Shown: piece after piece, positions 54,601-63,800 of the stretch | Numbering within the stretch: the stretch's first letter is position 1 | How the letters are laid out: each line of letters begins with the position of its first letter | Assembly (NCBI GenBank): GCA_961205875.1 | Contig: OY540813.1 | Span: 7,659,001-7,723,000, forward strand | Direction: 5' to 3' | Source: Sialis fuliginosa | Lineage: Eukaryota > Arthropoda > Insecta > Megaloptera > Sialidae | Length of the DNA stretch: 64,000 nt | Notes under the pieces: generated by a model | Databases searched by the model: none | Told to the model about the DNA's origin: nothing | The model's input: the letters and a program-made list of their open reading frames with translations, nothing else | Position numbers and translations under genes: made by a program

Positions 54601-54800
54601 TATTCTCAGTATTTATACTTTATACCAAATCATTATTTATTTTTCAGAATATCGAATCACGTCCATCACTTGTATTACCACAATATGACACGTTTTGCAA
54701 CGGCCGGGAAACAGCGTTATATATTGATAAAATATCAAGATACTTTTTTCCTTTTTCTTTTTTTATTTTAAATATTGTATACTGGTCGACATTTCTTTGA
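33611..54800 (+). CDS. CG12344: Cys-loop ligand-gated anion channel subunit (insect CG12344 / glycine-receptor-alpha-like), complete, 8 coding exons
   Basis: This gene encodes a subunit of a pentameric ligand-gated chloride channel of the plasma membrane. Coding exons are 33611-33687, 39352-39532, 42939-43165, 47327-47409, 49685-49819, 50666-50842, 52126-52331 and 54648-54800. All junctions are GT-AG, phases match, and the sum is 1239 nt (412 aa plus stop). Visible are a signal peptide (about residues 1-20), the loop A motif IWRPD, the Cys-loop C169 to C183 with exactly 13 residues between, a second loop C disulfide pair C228/C239 as in GlyR, GluCl and HisCl, M1 (about 251-273), M2 with PAR at 280-282 (anion selective; T at 2', L at 9'), M3 (about 314-336), a short M3-M4 loop of roughly 50 residues, and M4 ending in YWSTFL. 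The STGNFTC loop C and the near-invariant M1-M3 block fit the CG12344 group from memory of the family; HisCl or pHCl are less likely alternatives. The ligand cannot be read from sequence. Upstream untranslated exons were not identified. Confidence 0.9.
34756..35061 (+). repeat. Direct tandem duplication, unit about 178 bp, in channel intron 1
   Basis: Units start at 34756 (TAATTCAAAATGACCGTTAT) and 34934 (ATGTAATTTAAAATGACCGT). Both continue through CGCGT-GCGG, ACAA-TC-CAGCTTCTA and TGAAATTACAGC in the same order with moderate divergence. Confidence 0.85.
35605..36127. mobile_element. Outer inverted-repeat element with a transposon inserted in it
   Basis: The ends CCCGAGTAAAAAAAAACACA and (reverse complement of the right end) CCCGAGTAAAAAAAACGCAC form the terminal repeats. 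Further inward, GTGCGGCCGTG and CACGGCCGTGC words are shared. The element is interrupted by the insertion at 35693-36013. Confidence 0.8.
35693..36013. mobile_element. 321 bp poly-C hAT-like element nested in the outer element
   Basis: The ends are CAGTGGCGTAGGAACGGGAG and CTTACTACGCCACTG. The flanking octamers CTTGTTTC (35685-35692) and CTTGATTC (36014-36021) match at seven of eight bases, a hAT-type target-site duplication. It contains three poly-C runs and two internal tandem copies of GAAATATTTAATGTTCTTAA-like text. Same family as 56431-56597 and 56865-57064. Confidence 0.85.
36914..37152. mobile_element. 239 bp foldback MITE in channel intron 1
   Basis: The arms AGGTGAGTTCCAAAACTCGT and ATCGAGATGCAGTGGATTT are repeated as reverse complements at the right side, ending ACGAGTTTTGGAACTCACCT. 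Nearly the whole element can form one hairpin. Confidence 0.88.
39352..39532 (+). CDS. Channel exon 2: N-terminal extracellular domain start
   Basis: It follows a pyrimidine-rich acceptor (CTCTTTTTCAG) and ends at ATG before GTAAGA. It encodes residues 27-86, including the start of the ligand-binding beta-sandwich ([20 protein letters not shown]) and one N-glycosylation sequon (NSS). Confidence 0.93.
39742..39985 (+). repeat. Dispersed repeat in channel intron 2
   Basis: AACTTCCCATTAGGAAGTTA then TTGTAATCGGTCCGAAAATC resembles an abundant insect repeat type (from memory). The ends are unclear. Confidence 0.4.
41165..41387. repeat. Perfect palindrome, 87 bp arms and 15 bp spacer, built from the hammerhead-like repeat (copy 4)
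   Basis: Left arm 41199-41285 and right arm 41301-41387 are identical as reverse complements by eye; the spacer is 41286-41300. The tail 41165-41198 extends the left copy. In the right arm the core CTGAAGA (41302-41308), hairpin GTCCAC/GTGTGAC and GAAAC (41329-41333) are visible. It lies in channel intron 2. The 66-codon minus frame over it is not a gene. Confidence 0.92.
41772..41910 (+). repeat. Dispersed transposon fragment (copy of 15060-15200)
   Basis: TATGTCTCGTAAACATATCG, ACAAACTTTCAGGAGTTGTA, CAAAACAATCGCTTTTTGCT and CAGCAGTAGAGTAAAAG occur in order, the reverse of the first copy. Confidence 0.65.
42939..43165 (+). CDS. Channel exon 3: ligand-binding loops D, A and E
   Basis: It starts [17 protein letters not shown] after TTGTTACAG. 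It contains [17 protein letters not shown] (loop A region) and [17 protein letters not shown]. It ends in phase 2 within AA before GTTTGT; the next exon supplies the third base of the lysine codon. Confidence 0.95.
43832..44519. mobile_element. hAT-like GC-ended element in channel intron 3
   Basis: It starts CAGTGGGGCCGGAATCGGGT and ends with CCAGAGCCTCTAGTTGCGAC then CCCGACTAAC, sharing the last block with 9028-9274. The interior is AT-rich and non-coding. The borders are approximate. Confidence 0.5.
45800..46050. repeat. Less AT-rich repeat-like patch
   Basis: GGGTTCCTTGCGCCTCTGGC and CAGCACCCCCTAT are transposon-like, with CCGTCTCCTATCTTGATCCC further on. No paired ends or gene were found. 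Confidence 0.3.
47327..47409 (+). CDS. Channel exon 4: Cys-loop
   Basis: It encodes [20 protein letters not shown] followed by CTMMIES. The two cysteines are separated by 13 residues, with the diagnostic FESYPHD (F/YPxD) turn. The donor is GTGAGT. Confidence 0.95.
47855..49225. mobile_element. 1.37 kb terminal-inverted-repeat element in channel intron 4
   Basis: GGTGTTATAACGCCCGGTAG (47855) continuing TAAT, and ATTACTACCGGGCGTTATAA (49202) continuing CACC, are perfect 24 bp inverted ends. The interior holds the foldback at 48157-48871 and, around it, AAGCAGTGCTTCCCTTA and TGCTTCCCTTATTAAAAATT flanks that suggest a second, inner insertion. GTTATAACGCCC also occurs once at 47514. No coding frame was seen. 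Confidence 0.85.
48157..48871. repeat. Large imperfect inverted repeat, arms about 320 bp
   Basis: Left-arm text (TTGTATTTTAGTCGATATTT; CAAACCGCAGGTCTGTATCT; GGAATTGATTTTAGTTGACG; AATCTATATAATGACAT) reappears in reverse-complement order in the right arm (ATGTCATTATATAGATTTTG; CGTCAACTAAAATCAATTCC; AGATACAGACCTGCGGTTTG; AAATATCGATTAAAATACAA). The centre is near 48515. Confidence 0.9.
49303..49533. mobile_element. AGGGTG-ended MITE copy B, 231 bp, in channel intron 4
   Basis: The ends AGGGTGCCCAGGTCTCC and CTGGTCACCCT are inverted. Internal GGAGTCTTAGGGTTTGCACA and GAGTCTTCATTTACATCTCA match copy A at 20321. A solo end (AGGGTGACCAGATTTTGATT) lies at 53797. The exon 5 acceptor is about 150 bp downstream. 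Confidence 0.8.
49685..49819 (+). CDS. Channel exon 5: loops B and C with second disulfide cysteine
   Basis: It encodes [20 protein letters not shown] through [14 protein letters not shown]228 is the first of the second disulfide pair typical of GlyR-like anion channels. The exon ends in phase 1 before GTAAGT. Confidence 0.94.
50666..50842 (+). CDS. Channel exon 6: M1 and M2 with PAR filter
   Basis: It encodes [20 protein letters not shown], then the M1 segment, then the M2 pore start [15 protein letters not shown]. The PAR motif before M2 marks anion selectivity. The exon ends in phase 1 before GTAATA. Confidence 0.96.
51500..51720. repeat. GC-richer repeat-like patch in channel intron 6
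   Basis: CAGTGGTGTAACTCTGTAAG (51514) and ACAGATACGTCACTG (51570-51584) look like short inverted ends of a small hAT-like relic, followed by CGGCACGGCGCGGGCGGGTA. A 77-codon minus frame here shows no domain. Confidence 0.35.
52126..52331 (+). CDS. Channel exon 7: end of M2, M3 and start of cytoplasmic loop
   Basis: It encodes [20 protein letters not shown] and the M3 helix, then [19 protein letters not shown]. It ends at AAG before GTATTG, phase 0. The acceptor is TTTGTTTTCAG. Confidence 0.95.
52440..52640 (-). repeat. CACGATC/GTGAGC-rich repeat in channel intron 7
   Basis: Degenerate repeats of CGTGAGC, CGTGATCGTGAG and ACTCACACGCCCAGCTCTAA. The right end, read on the minus strand, is TTAGAGCTGGGCGTGTGAGT, an AGAGCTGGGC-type terminus. 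Confidence 0.4.
54256..54335 (-). repeat. GC-rich poly-C transposon end in channel intron 7
   Basis: GCGCCGCCCCACCTAGCCTG, GCGCCCCGGGTGGTCGCCCT and a run of about 12 Cs stand out from the AT-rich intron. It resembles the termini of GGC-rich hAT-like elements. Confidence 0.4.
54648..54800 (+). CDS. Channel exon 8: end of cytoplasmic loop, M4 and stop
   Basis: After TTATTTTTCAG it encodes [20 protein letters not shown] and the M4 helix ending IVYWSTFL and TGA at 54798-54800. The frame happens to stay open upstream to 54435, but no in-phase acceptor gives a better start, so the extension is treated as intron. Confidence 0.93.
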   Translation, partial: NIESRPSLVLPQYDTFCNGRETALYIDKISRYFFPFSFFILNIVYWSTFL

Positions 54801-54838
54801 AATGAATATAGGTGCTATATATATACAATTATGTATAC

Positions 54839-55157
54839 CAGGGGTGGGCAACCTTTTGTGTAACCCGAGCCACAATAACATTTACGTTTTGTCCGTGGGC
54901 CGTAGTAGATAAAGGACACTTTTTTGTTGCTTGTATTTTTTTTTCTGAAAATATAAAAACGTTACGACATTAGTACTAAATTATGAAGATGTTTCTATAT
55001 GTGTTTAATTTAAATAAGACGAATTATATCGAAAATTAAACTGTATATATTTCTTTATGTTATGTACTAACCCAACCCTATTCTTTCATATTTTTGTATT
55101 TGAAAATATTTATTATTTCTACTAAAGATTTCGCGGGCCGGAGGTTACCCACCGTTG
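54839..55157. mobile_element. 319 bp hAT non-autonomous element just after the channel stop codon
   Basis: The left end CAGGGGTGGGCAACCTTTTG and the reverse complement of the right end CAACGGTGGGTAACCTCCGG are hAT-type. The flanks ATGTATAC and ATATATAC (8 bp, one mismatch) are a clear target-site duplication. It starts 38 bp after the TGA, so it probably lies in the 3' untranslated region. Confidence 0.88.
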
Positions 55158-55191
55158 ATATATACAATATTTTTCACCAGTTGTTACAGAA

Positions 55192-55197
55192 AATAAA
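55192..55197 (+). promoter_or_regulatory. Candidate polyadenylation signal of the channel gene
   Basis: This is an AATAAA about 390 bp after the stop, just beyond the hAT insertion at 54839-55157. The choice among possible AT-rich signals is an inference. Confidence 0.35.
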
Positions 55198-56430
55198 TAT
55201 ATAACCCTTTTAACCTACCCCATGTTTTCGACCACTTTAATTATTTTGTTTTGAACTAATAATAAGTTCATTTGTTTCATATGATTGTTGATAATTGAAA
55301 ATAACATATATTTATTACTCAAATGTTAATTATTTCTATTCATGTTTAATTGTAAGCGGTCGAAAACAGAAGGATAGTCAAAATTGTTTGCCCTAGATTT
55401 GAAATATAATGTGTTGTTTTACAAGAAAGATGACACCGGTGACACATTAATTTATATTCGTCTTGAAAGTATTGCATAATTTTGAAATACATCAATTAAT
55501 ATTAATTTTGGTTGAATACTACTTTGGTAATGAGTTTATAAAAGATTGGTTTGGGCCCTCTTGTTTGTAATTGCCCTTTTTCCCATTAAATAACGTACCA
55601 TTGAATTAAGATCAATATTTCTAATAATTTTTTAAACAGAAATTTTCACAAAAAAATTTAATTTTCTGTGAAAATTGGCACATGACATTCATATACAGTT
55701 TTTCAATAAAAAATACACATACGCAATCTGAATTCAAAAAATTCGTGTTGCTGCAAAGAAAATCATTTGCGTTGTATATTATGTAAATGTATTCTCATAA
55801 CTTGAATATTTTCTGTTTCTTTGAAGTTCGACTTATAGAAGTTATAGAATATTTTATGTACGTATGACTAAAAACATTTAAAGAGTAAATTTTGTTATCT
55901 CTAAAGATTTGAATGAAATTAGTCAAATAAATTCAAATTATTATCGTTCAATGATAACTTTTCGGAAAAATAGCTTAAAAGTTGGTACCTACGCAATATT
56001 ATTTGATCGTCATAAATAATATGTAAAAATGAGTCGAGGAACACTCGTCTGCTAATTGCCTTTCTATCTGGTGACAGTTGTCAAAAATGAGATTGCCCAA
56101 TTTATTGTACGTCAATAGTGGTTATTATCAAAAAAAAAAAAGATAACAAAATTCTCTAGAAAAATTGTATTCGTACATTTATTTTTCCTAATCATTCATT
56201 TCTGCAATAACAATGTAAAAATATGTTGTTTTTTTATATTAAACCACAAAAATTATTATTTAAAAAATGAAAATCAGAAAAGTTTGTCTAAATTATGTTA
56301 ATAATAAAAAAAAATCACGCATCAATTTCATTTAAAGGAAAATAATTTATACACAAAGATGTAATTATAAATTTAAAAAAAAGACGGAAATCTGTTTCAT
56401 GTTACTAATAGGGTAAGTCTAATAATTACC

Positions 56431-56597
56431 TGCGCAGTAAGAACATTTTTCGGGGGGTGGGGGTAGTTACATATGAGTTAATTTTGTTGAAGGTATTTTG
56501 AACTGATGTTTTCTCAAACATACGTTTTTTTAGAGCACTGAATATTTCGGGGGGGGGGGGGGGGGTCGTCCCTAAAAAAACCGTTACTACACCACTG
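56431..56597 (-). mobile_element. Poly-C element, copy in minus orientation
   Basis: On the minus strand it starts CAGTGGTGTAGTAACGG, has about 17 Cs then GAAATATTCA, CTAAAAAAACGTATGTTTGA, ATCAGTTCAAAATACCTTCA and a second C run, and ends near CTTACTGCGCA. This is the same order as 56865-57064. Confidence 0.8.
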
Positions 56598-56864
56598 ATA
56601 TGTAATATATGGTCCTTTTTTAAACGATTAGGCATCAATTTAATCTATTCGGACCTTTTAATATAAAAGTGTTTTATTTGCGGTTACTGGTTACAATTTG
56701 CAATCAATAATGGATGATATATTAAGGTCAATAAATTCTTTTGTTTCAAAGCATTCAATTACAATGCTTTAATCAATTTTTATTTGCTTAGATAAAAATG
56801 GGTGAGATAATTTTAATTAAAATATATGTATATATGTATATATTAGTCTTGGATCATACCTCAA

Positions 56865-57064
56865 AGGCGTAGTAAGGGGTGACAACAATTCCCTCACCCA
56901 CCCCCCACCCACCCCCCAACCCCTCCACCCTCCCAAATATTCAACGTTCTAAAAAAACGTATGTTTTGAGAAAAAATCAGTTCAAAATACCTTCAAAAAA
57001 TTTAACTGATATGTATTTATCACCCCCCCCCCCCCCATCCCGAAAATTTTTCTTACTACCACTG
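56865..57064 (+). mobile_element. Poly-C element, copy in plus orientation
   Basis: It starts AGGCGTAGTAAGGGGTG, then C-rich CCCACC repeats, AAAAAACGTATGTTTTGAGA, ATCAGTTCAAAATACCTTCA, about 13 Cs and CTTACTACCACTG. It forms an inverted pair with 56431-56597 across a 270 bp spacer. Confidence 0.8.
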
Positions 57065-57298
57065 CCAAGACCGGTGCCAATACCTTACCTACTTTTCTCT
57101 GAAAATAATAAAAACAAATTACAATACAATCTAATCTATATTTTATAATTAAAAAACAATCTATTTAAACATAACAATATTATCCTAAATAACAACTATT
57201 AAATGTCTACAAATAGCAGGATCTAATCTAAACATTTTCTACTTACAGAAATAGTTAACATAAGAGTAGAGATGATTATTAACTATTACTATTATGAT

Positions 57299-57553
57299 CG
57301 GTATTATAATATTTGCTAACGCTATCTGCGAGGTGTCAAATCGTTATGAATTTGCTCGCAATTCAAGAGCAGTGGTAATAAATGTATAATAATGTAACGC
57401 TATGAATTTTATTAATTTTTTAATTCACTGATTTCTACTTAACGCGCATGCGTCAAGATCATTCATATCAACTATACCATTCATTTCAACTGTCAGTGGG
57501 TTGTCATTTATATTTAATACTCCACAGATAGCGTTAGTTTCTTTATAATACCG
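57299..57553. mobile_element. 255 bp inverted-repeat element, TCCGGTATTATAA family
   Basis: The ends CGGTATTATAATATTTGCTA continuing ACGCTATCTG, and CAGATAGCGTTAGTTTCTTT continuing ATAATACCG, are inverted over about 29 bp with a few mismatches. Confidence 0.8.
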
Positions 57554-57653
57554 GGCATTAATCCTCCTTTATGATTAAATATTACAGTTACTACTCAAAG
57601 GCTCTAAGCAGATTCCTTGTTTTTTGACCTAAATTAGGCCCTGCTGTACTTGT

Positions 57654-57659
57654 TTTATT
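57654..57659 (-). promoter_or_regulatory. Candidate polyadenylation signal of hemicentin
   Basis: AATAAA on the minus strand about 150 bp after the tentative last stop. AT-richness makes chance occurrence likely. Confidence 0.25.
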
Positions 57660-57802
57660 TATAAGTAATATATAAGTAATTAAATAATATAATACATTTA
57701 AATCATTATTACAAATCTGTTACATAAATGTATACTATGAATTTTGTAGAATATAATATAGTAGAACCATATGCATCATAGGAATTACCAATTATTGTTA
57801 TC

Positions 57803-60800
57803 CTAGAAAAGATTAATAATAATTATTTTGTGTTTGAATGTTTTGTTATATTGATTTTTTGTAATAAATATGAGAATATGATAAAACTTTTTTTCTATGA
57901 ATTTCAGTTTTAAACTAGAATTATATTTATAAAAGAACTAAGGATTTGAGTGGTATACATACCTATGAACTCTATTGTAAACTGGCATTATTTGGATATA
58001 AATAACACCTCGATTATTTTCAGTGTATAAGGAGAAATTTGCATCTATAAATATCAAAAAATTATTACTATTAATATCATGTACAATATATGTATTATAT
58101 ATACCTGGTGTGGAATCAATGATACTGAAAAAATTATGCGTAAGAATTTTTCCATCAATATCCTTCATTTCCACTTCCGTTAAAGAATCGTTAATTTTTA
58201 TATCGTCTGCCTTTACTGATAATGTTATATAGTTAATACTCTGTGAAATTAGAGCTCCTTCGGAACAATCTGGTTTATGATAACCACCACAGAATAGAAG
58301 ACAAGATCTATTAATACAAGCCAGAAGTTAAAAATGAAATATTTATTGACATTTAATAATTTTTCATACCTTGATTCGATATCATGTTGATAGTTATCTG
58401 GACAAGGTGTTGGTATACATAAATAAGATCCTTTTGTATTTAAACATATTTGACTGTCATCACAATCATGTTTATCTGTTGAACACTCATCTACATCTTT
58501 AAATTTAATGAAACTATATTATTTATTTGGTAAAAATAAAACTCTATAAAATGTATCATATATTATTATAATATGTACGTTAATGAAATAAGTATTGTTT
58601 CTTTTTGTTCGGCAATGTACTTAAAAGTTTACATTTTCTGAAAGTGTACATTGCATACCACTCAATTTAATATCGATTGGTTTTTATTTTATCTTATAAA
58701 AATATAAATAAAGTTCATTATATTCGATTTTTCAGGAATGGTGAAATGCGCTATAGGTCGCAAAATGTAATAAATCAACAGCAATCTTTTTGAATTCACA
58801 TCATCTATTATTATAAATTATAATAAAACCCTATTTGAATTAAGCTAGAAGAAGGAGCTTTAACATTTAATTTAATTTTTTTAATTTACCGATTCATAAT
58901 ATTTCGCGCCAAATAAGTATTCATTTTTGGCATTTGATTGTTGAATCAAAGCTAGTTTCGATAATATTCGTGAACATGCAGCGCCAGTTGACATTTATTG
59001 ATTATTGTTTATTTTATTACAAAAATATGACAGTTTTGCAAATAGCAATGATTAAATGTTTATCTTGAGTTTTGTTTCATTACGTTACATCTTTAATCAA
59101 GATAAAATTAGGTAAGATTGCATTTTTAAAACACAAATATTGTACTTCAATGTTATTTATAAGCGATTCTAACCTAAAAACATTCTTTTTTTGGTATAAA
59201 ATTTCGTAAATTGTACACCCAAAGCAGGCTCGGTATAACTTTATAGATTCCGTGACTTCATCCAAATTATATAAGGGTTTTCATTATTATTTACCTTCAC
59301 ATTGAGCATTTTTCATTGCATAACCACTTACACAATCAGCGATTTCCTTATACCTCAAATAACGACTTAGTTTTGTAGAACTAGTTCTACTAGGTGGCTG
59401 TTTCTTTTGATACAACTTCTTTTCTAGGAATCGTATGTATGCTAAGACATCGGGAACCTTATGGCCTATAATTAAAATGTGAATGTTGAATAATATTGTA
59501 ATAAAAATATTATAAAATGTATTGTTTACATACCAATTGTAACACAAGTTTTCAGATCGTATGCAAGTAACATTCCTATCGGGCATAAACATTTATAACT
59601 TCCTGGAGTATTTTCACATTTATGAGAACACTGATGTATATCCAGTGAACATTCATTAATATCTAAGAAAAAATGACTAATTTATAGTCTATAATGTTAT
59701 AGTTAATAACATTAACTTATATTTTAGAGCCCAGAATAAAACTCCATCATAAATAAGGAGAATTATATTTGTTTTTTACCCAAACATTGACGTCCATTAG
59801 CAACAGAGCGAAAACCTGCCATACAATAACATCTGAAGCTTCCGATTGTATTTTCACACAATTGTGTTGAATGGCAACTTCCGTGCAACTTACATTCATC
59901 AATATCTTTAAGAAAAAATTAATGGTAGTAATAATTACTATATATAAATATTCACAAGTTATTTAATGCATACCCACACATCGTTGAGTTTCAGAGCTTT
60001 TCTCAAACCCATTAGGACAGTCTTTATTTTTATAAATTGATGTAGAAGCAATATAACTTAATTGTTTGTTCTTTGAATTATATTTTGTTTTTATATTTTG
60101 TGCTGATATTTTTTCTACCAAATACCTAAAAATTAATAAAAATTAATATTTTAAATAAATCCAAAATTTATACCATACATTGGTGTACTTTCTTCTCTAT
60201 TTTTATAAGAAATGTTACTATTCCACAAATATCCTAAGTCTTCACCGTTTACTTTAAAATTATTATTAGTACTGGCAATTTTTTCTCCGGGGCCAATTTC
60301 TACAAACTCTTCTGTAAAACATTATATTTAATTAATACTTTTTAAATAAATATTAAAATGACATTATACCAGAAAATGGCTCTATAATTATTTCTGCTTC
60401 TCGTTCAATAACTGGCACATCACCAAATACTTCAATTTCAACTTCAATGTTACCGTCCTCATTCTTTCCATGGCCAGTGTGCTTAAGTATCATTTCTTCT
60501 CCTGTGAAATATATATTCAATTTTTATATTATATATACCTACCCTTTATATTTTATTAAAATTTAAATATATTTAAAATTTCACCTGTAGAAAATGCAAT
60601 AACTGAATCTTGTTGGTATTCATTAAATTCATTTTCTTCAATGTTTCTAGACACAGGTGTTACAAGGAAAGTCATATATGGAAACCATCCATCCTAAAAT
60701 ATCAATTCTGATCATTATCATGAATAATTTCATTTCTTATAAGAACGTACGTTATCTTGTATTAAATCATCACTTAAAGTATTTATTGATGTTTCATTTC

Positions 60801-63800
60801 CTTTTTGTGAAAAACTTGCAGCTATTGTTGTGTTATCGATTCTTTTTCCATTTAGTGATCCTTTCACATTTAAAATTACCTTAATATGTTCTTTATCGCA
60901 TGCAGATAATGAACATTTTTCAACCTGAAATTGCAATAAATAATAAATTAAATTTTAAATTAAATTAGTTATTTTTAATACCATAATGCTATGTCCAGTA
61001 CACGATTTTCCATTATACTGTGGTAAAGGATTGTCACATGTTCTGCGTCTTGATCGGGAACCATTACCACAAGGTTTAGAGCAAATGCTCCAATTTGACC
61101 ATTCACTCCATCCACCATTTATCTAAAATAAATTTTGATATGTATTACAATTAGATTTATTTGATTGTAATTATTTCTATAATACTTACTGGACAAGGAG
61201 AGGCAAAACAATCAGTGGTGTCATTAGAGGGACCTTCACAAGGTTGAACCTCAGGATCTACAGTACAAATGCGTTTCCTTATTTTCTGTCCTCTACCACA
61301 AGAAACACTGCATTCTGTCCAATTTGACCATTCGCTCCACTTAGCAGGCTCTAAAAATTATTTTTATAATCAATTAAGTAATTAGATAGTATTTTTAAAA
61401 CACATACTTAATATTTTTACAAAGTATCTTTTATATATAATTCCAACAGTATTTTTTGCACTACAGACATATTCTCCTTCATCAGAAATACCTGCATTTT
61501 TAACTTGTATTCTGCTGTTATCCATTTTTATATGTTCACTTTCTTTAATATCTATTAATACAGTATTATTCTAAAATAAAATAAATTTACACATTTTTAA
61601 TATTTATATTATATAGAATTAAGAAGTTTACCTTATACCAATCAATAATTGGTTTAGGTACACCCTTTGCATCACACTCTAAGATAAATGCTTTATGCAA
61701 TAACACTGACATATTAGAGACACTGGTCGTATTGTTAATAAATTCAGGTGGTTCTATAACATAAGTGCAAGATTATTCATAAACGATAATAAAAAATATC
61801 TATTCTAACTTACCTTGAATAATAACATTAAAACTTTGTTCTGTTGCTCCAGCTACATTTATTGCAATACAAGTATATTGTCCGGTATCTTTAACAGTTG
61901 TATTTTTAATCACCTGCAATATTGTTACATAAAGTTACAAAATTAATTTATTATTTTTACAAACTTACCAAAGTCGAGTTATTATTTTTGTAAGTACTAC
62001 TATCAATAGCATTATTTGATTTTAACCAAATAATCTCAGACAAAGGATAGCTAGAAACAATGCATTGTAGACGAAGTGTATCTCCAGTTGTTAAAAACAC
62101 AGGTTGATCTGAATGATAGTTTTTATCAATTTTTGGAGCAACTACAAAAGTATCAATGTTATTAAATTAATAATAATTGTGATTAATTACATTTTACCTA
62201 AAATTGTGATATTGTACAGACGTTTAACTTTCCCTACTTCATTCTTTGCTACACAAATATATTTTGCTGAATGATTCATATTTGTATGATCAATATGCAA
62301 CGTAGATCCATCAGTACTTATAGAAATTCCAGTGTCATTTTTAATTTCAATTTCATCATTTTTAATCCACGTTATAACAGGAACTGGATTTCCTTTCACA
62401 GGACATACTAAAGAAATTGGTACTCCTTCAATGTAATTAATACCTTCATTATTCATGTAATCAAGAAACTCAGGTGGCCCTGTAAAATTATAAATAATTT
62501 AAGTAATATGAATTATTTTTATACGAGTAATTCGGAGTAATGAATGAAAACTTACAATGGATATTGATTTTAAATTGTTCCTCGCTCTGTCCTACTTTAT
62601 TTGTTGCAATACATTTATAAATTCCACTTAAATTAGGTTTAGCATTTCTTACATCCAAACTATAGTTAGTAATATTAGAATTTACAGGAGTTGCTCTTGC
62701 TGTAAAAGCCGTTTGGAAATCTTCATCAGTTAACAATTGCCCATCATGATACCAGTTAATAGAAGGTTTTGGCTTTCCAGTAACAATACATTCTATTTGA
62801 AATTTACTATCAATTTTTACTGTTATATTTTTATTTTGTGTTACATTAATAATAGGTTTTTCGAGCACTGTAACTTTTATTCTTTTTGTTACAACTCCTG
62901 CTTTATTGACCGCTGCACATTTATATACACCAGCATGTCCATAATCTACATTAATTATTCTTAACAATTGTCCACTCATAGCGACCGTACTTTTATCTAC
63001 AGTGCTAAAAGTATAATATATTTTTTAATTTACAGATTATTCATAATTTCTTATCAACAAACCTTGGATGGATCCATTCAATGTCAGGTTGTGGAAACCC
63101 TTTAGCATTGCAAGTTATTACTAAACTTGTATTTTTTAGTACCTCAATTTTTTCATTATCAGAGCCGATTAACTCAGGTGGTACTAAAAAAAAGCATTAT
63201 TATACATTTTTAAAAAGAACCGTTTTTACAAAAATACCTAAAACATCTAAATAAAACTTTTTTTCTTCTTTTCCAACAATATTTGAAGCCTCGCAAATGT
63301 AATAACCTTCATGATATTTATTTATATTTTCAATCAACAAAATATTTTCTTTTCCTATCATATCGCCATTTCGAAGCCATCTAATCTATTAAAATCAAAA
63401 GTATTATAATAATTTAAAAATACAAAACAGTATAACTAATAAATCATTACTGCTGGATTTGGTGTAGATGTTGCAGAACAATACATTCTGATATCTTCAC
63501 CAACAATACCAACTAAGTGCGTTGAATGTAACGTTATAATCTGAGGTTTTGTTAGTACAGTTAATAATATTTTATGTCTTGCACTTCCAACTGTATTTTT
63601 TACTGTGCACACATACTCCCCTGTATCTAAAGTTGTAGCAGATGTGACATTATAAAATGAAGCGATGGCATTTTTTGTCTCTGATAAGAATATCCCATTC
63701 TGTAAGTAATTAATCATAATAGATGTATGTATATATTAAATGATTAAATTAAAGTCTACCTTTGTCCATGTAATATCAGGTAGTGGAAATACTTTTTTAA

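Larger units (their letters stand above)
54801..57802. other. Convergent intergenic interval between channel and hemicentin
   Basis: It holds the 3' untranslated regions of both genes, the hAT element, the inverted poly-C pair and the 57299 element. No other gene was recognised. Frames at 56426-56638 (minus) and 56879-57148 (plus) are translations of the poly-C elements. Confidence 0.7.

Noticed and set aside
54435-54647. 71-codon open frame directly upstream of channel exon 8, in phase with it
   Set aside because: It contains no acceptor giving phase 0, and its translation does not resemble the loop of related channels. The strong acceptor at 54645-54647 gives the expected protein; the open frame is probably chance.
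56426-57148. Proline- or glycine-rich frames over poly-C tracts
   Set aside because: They are translations of homopolymer-bearing transposons (runs of CCC or GGG codons).
62737-62964. Plus-strand frame opposite hemicentin exon 62556-63004
   Set aside because: It is antisense shadow of an Ig-domain exon.
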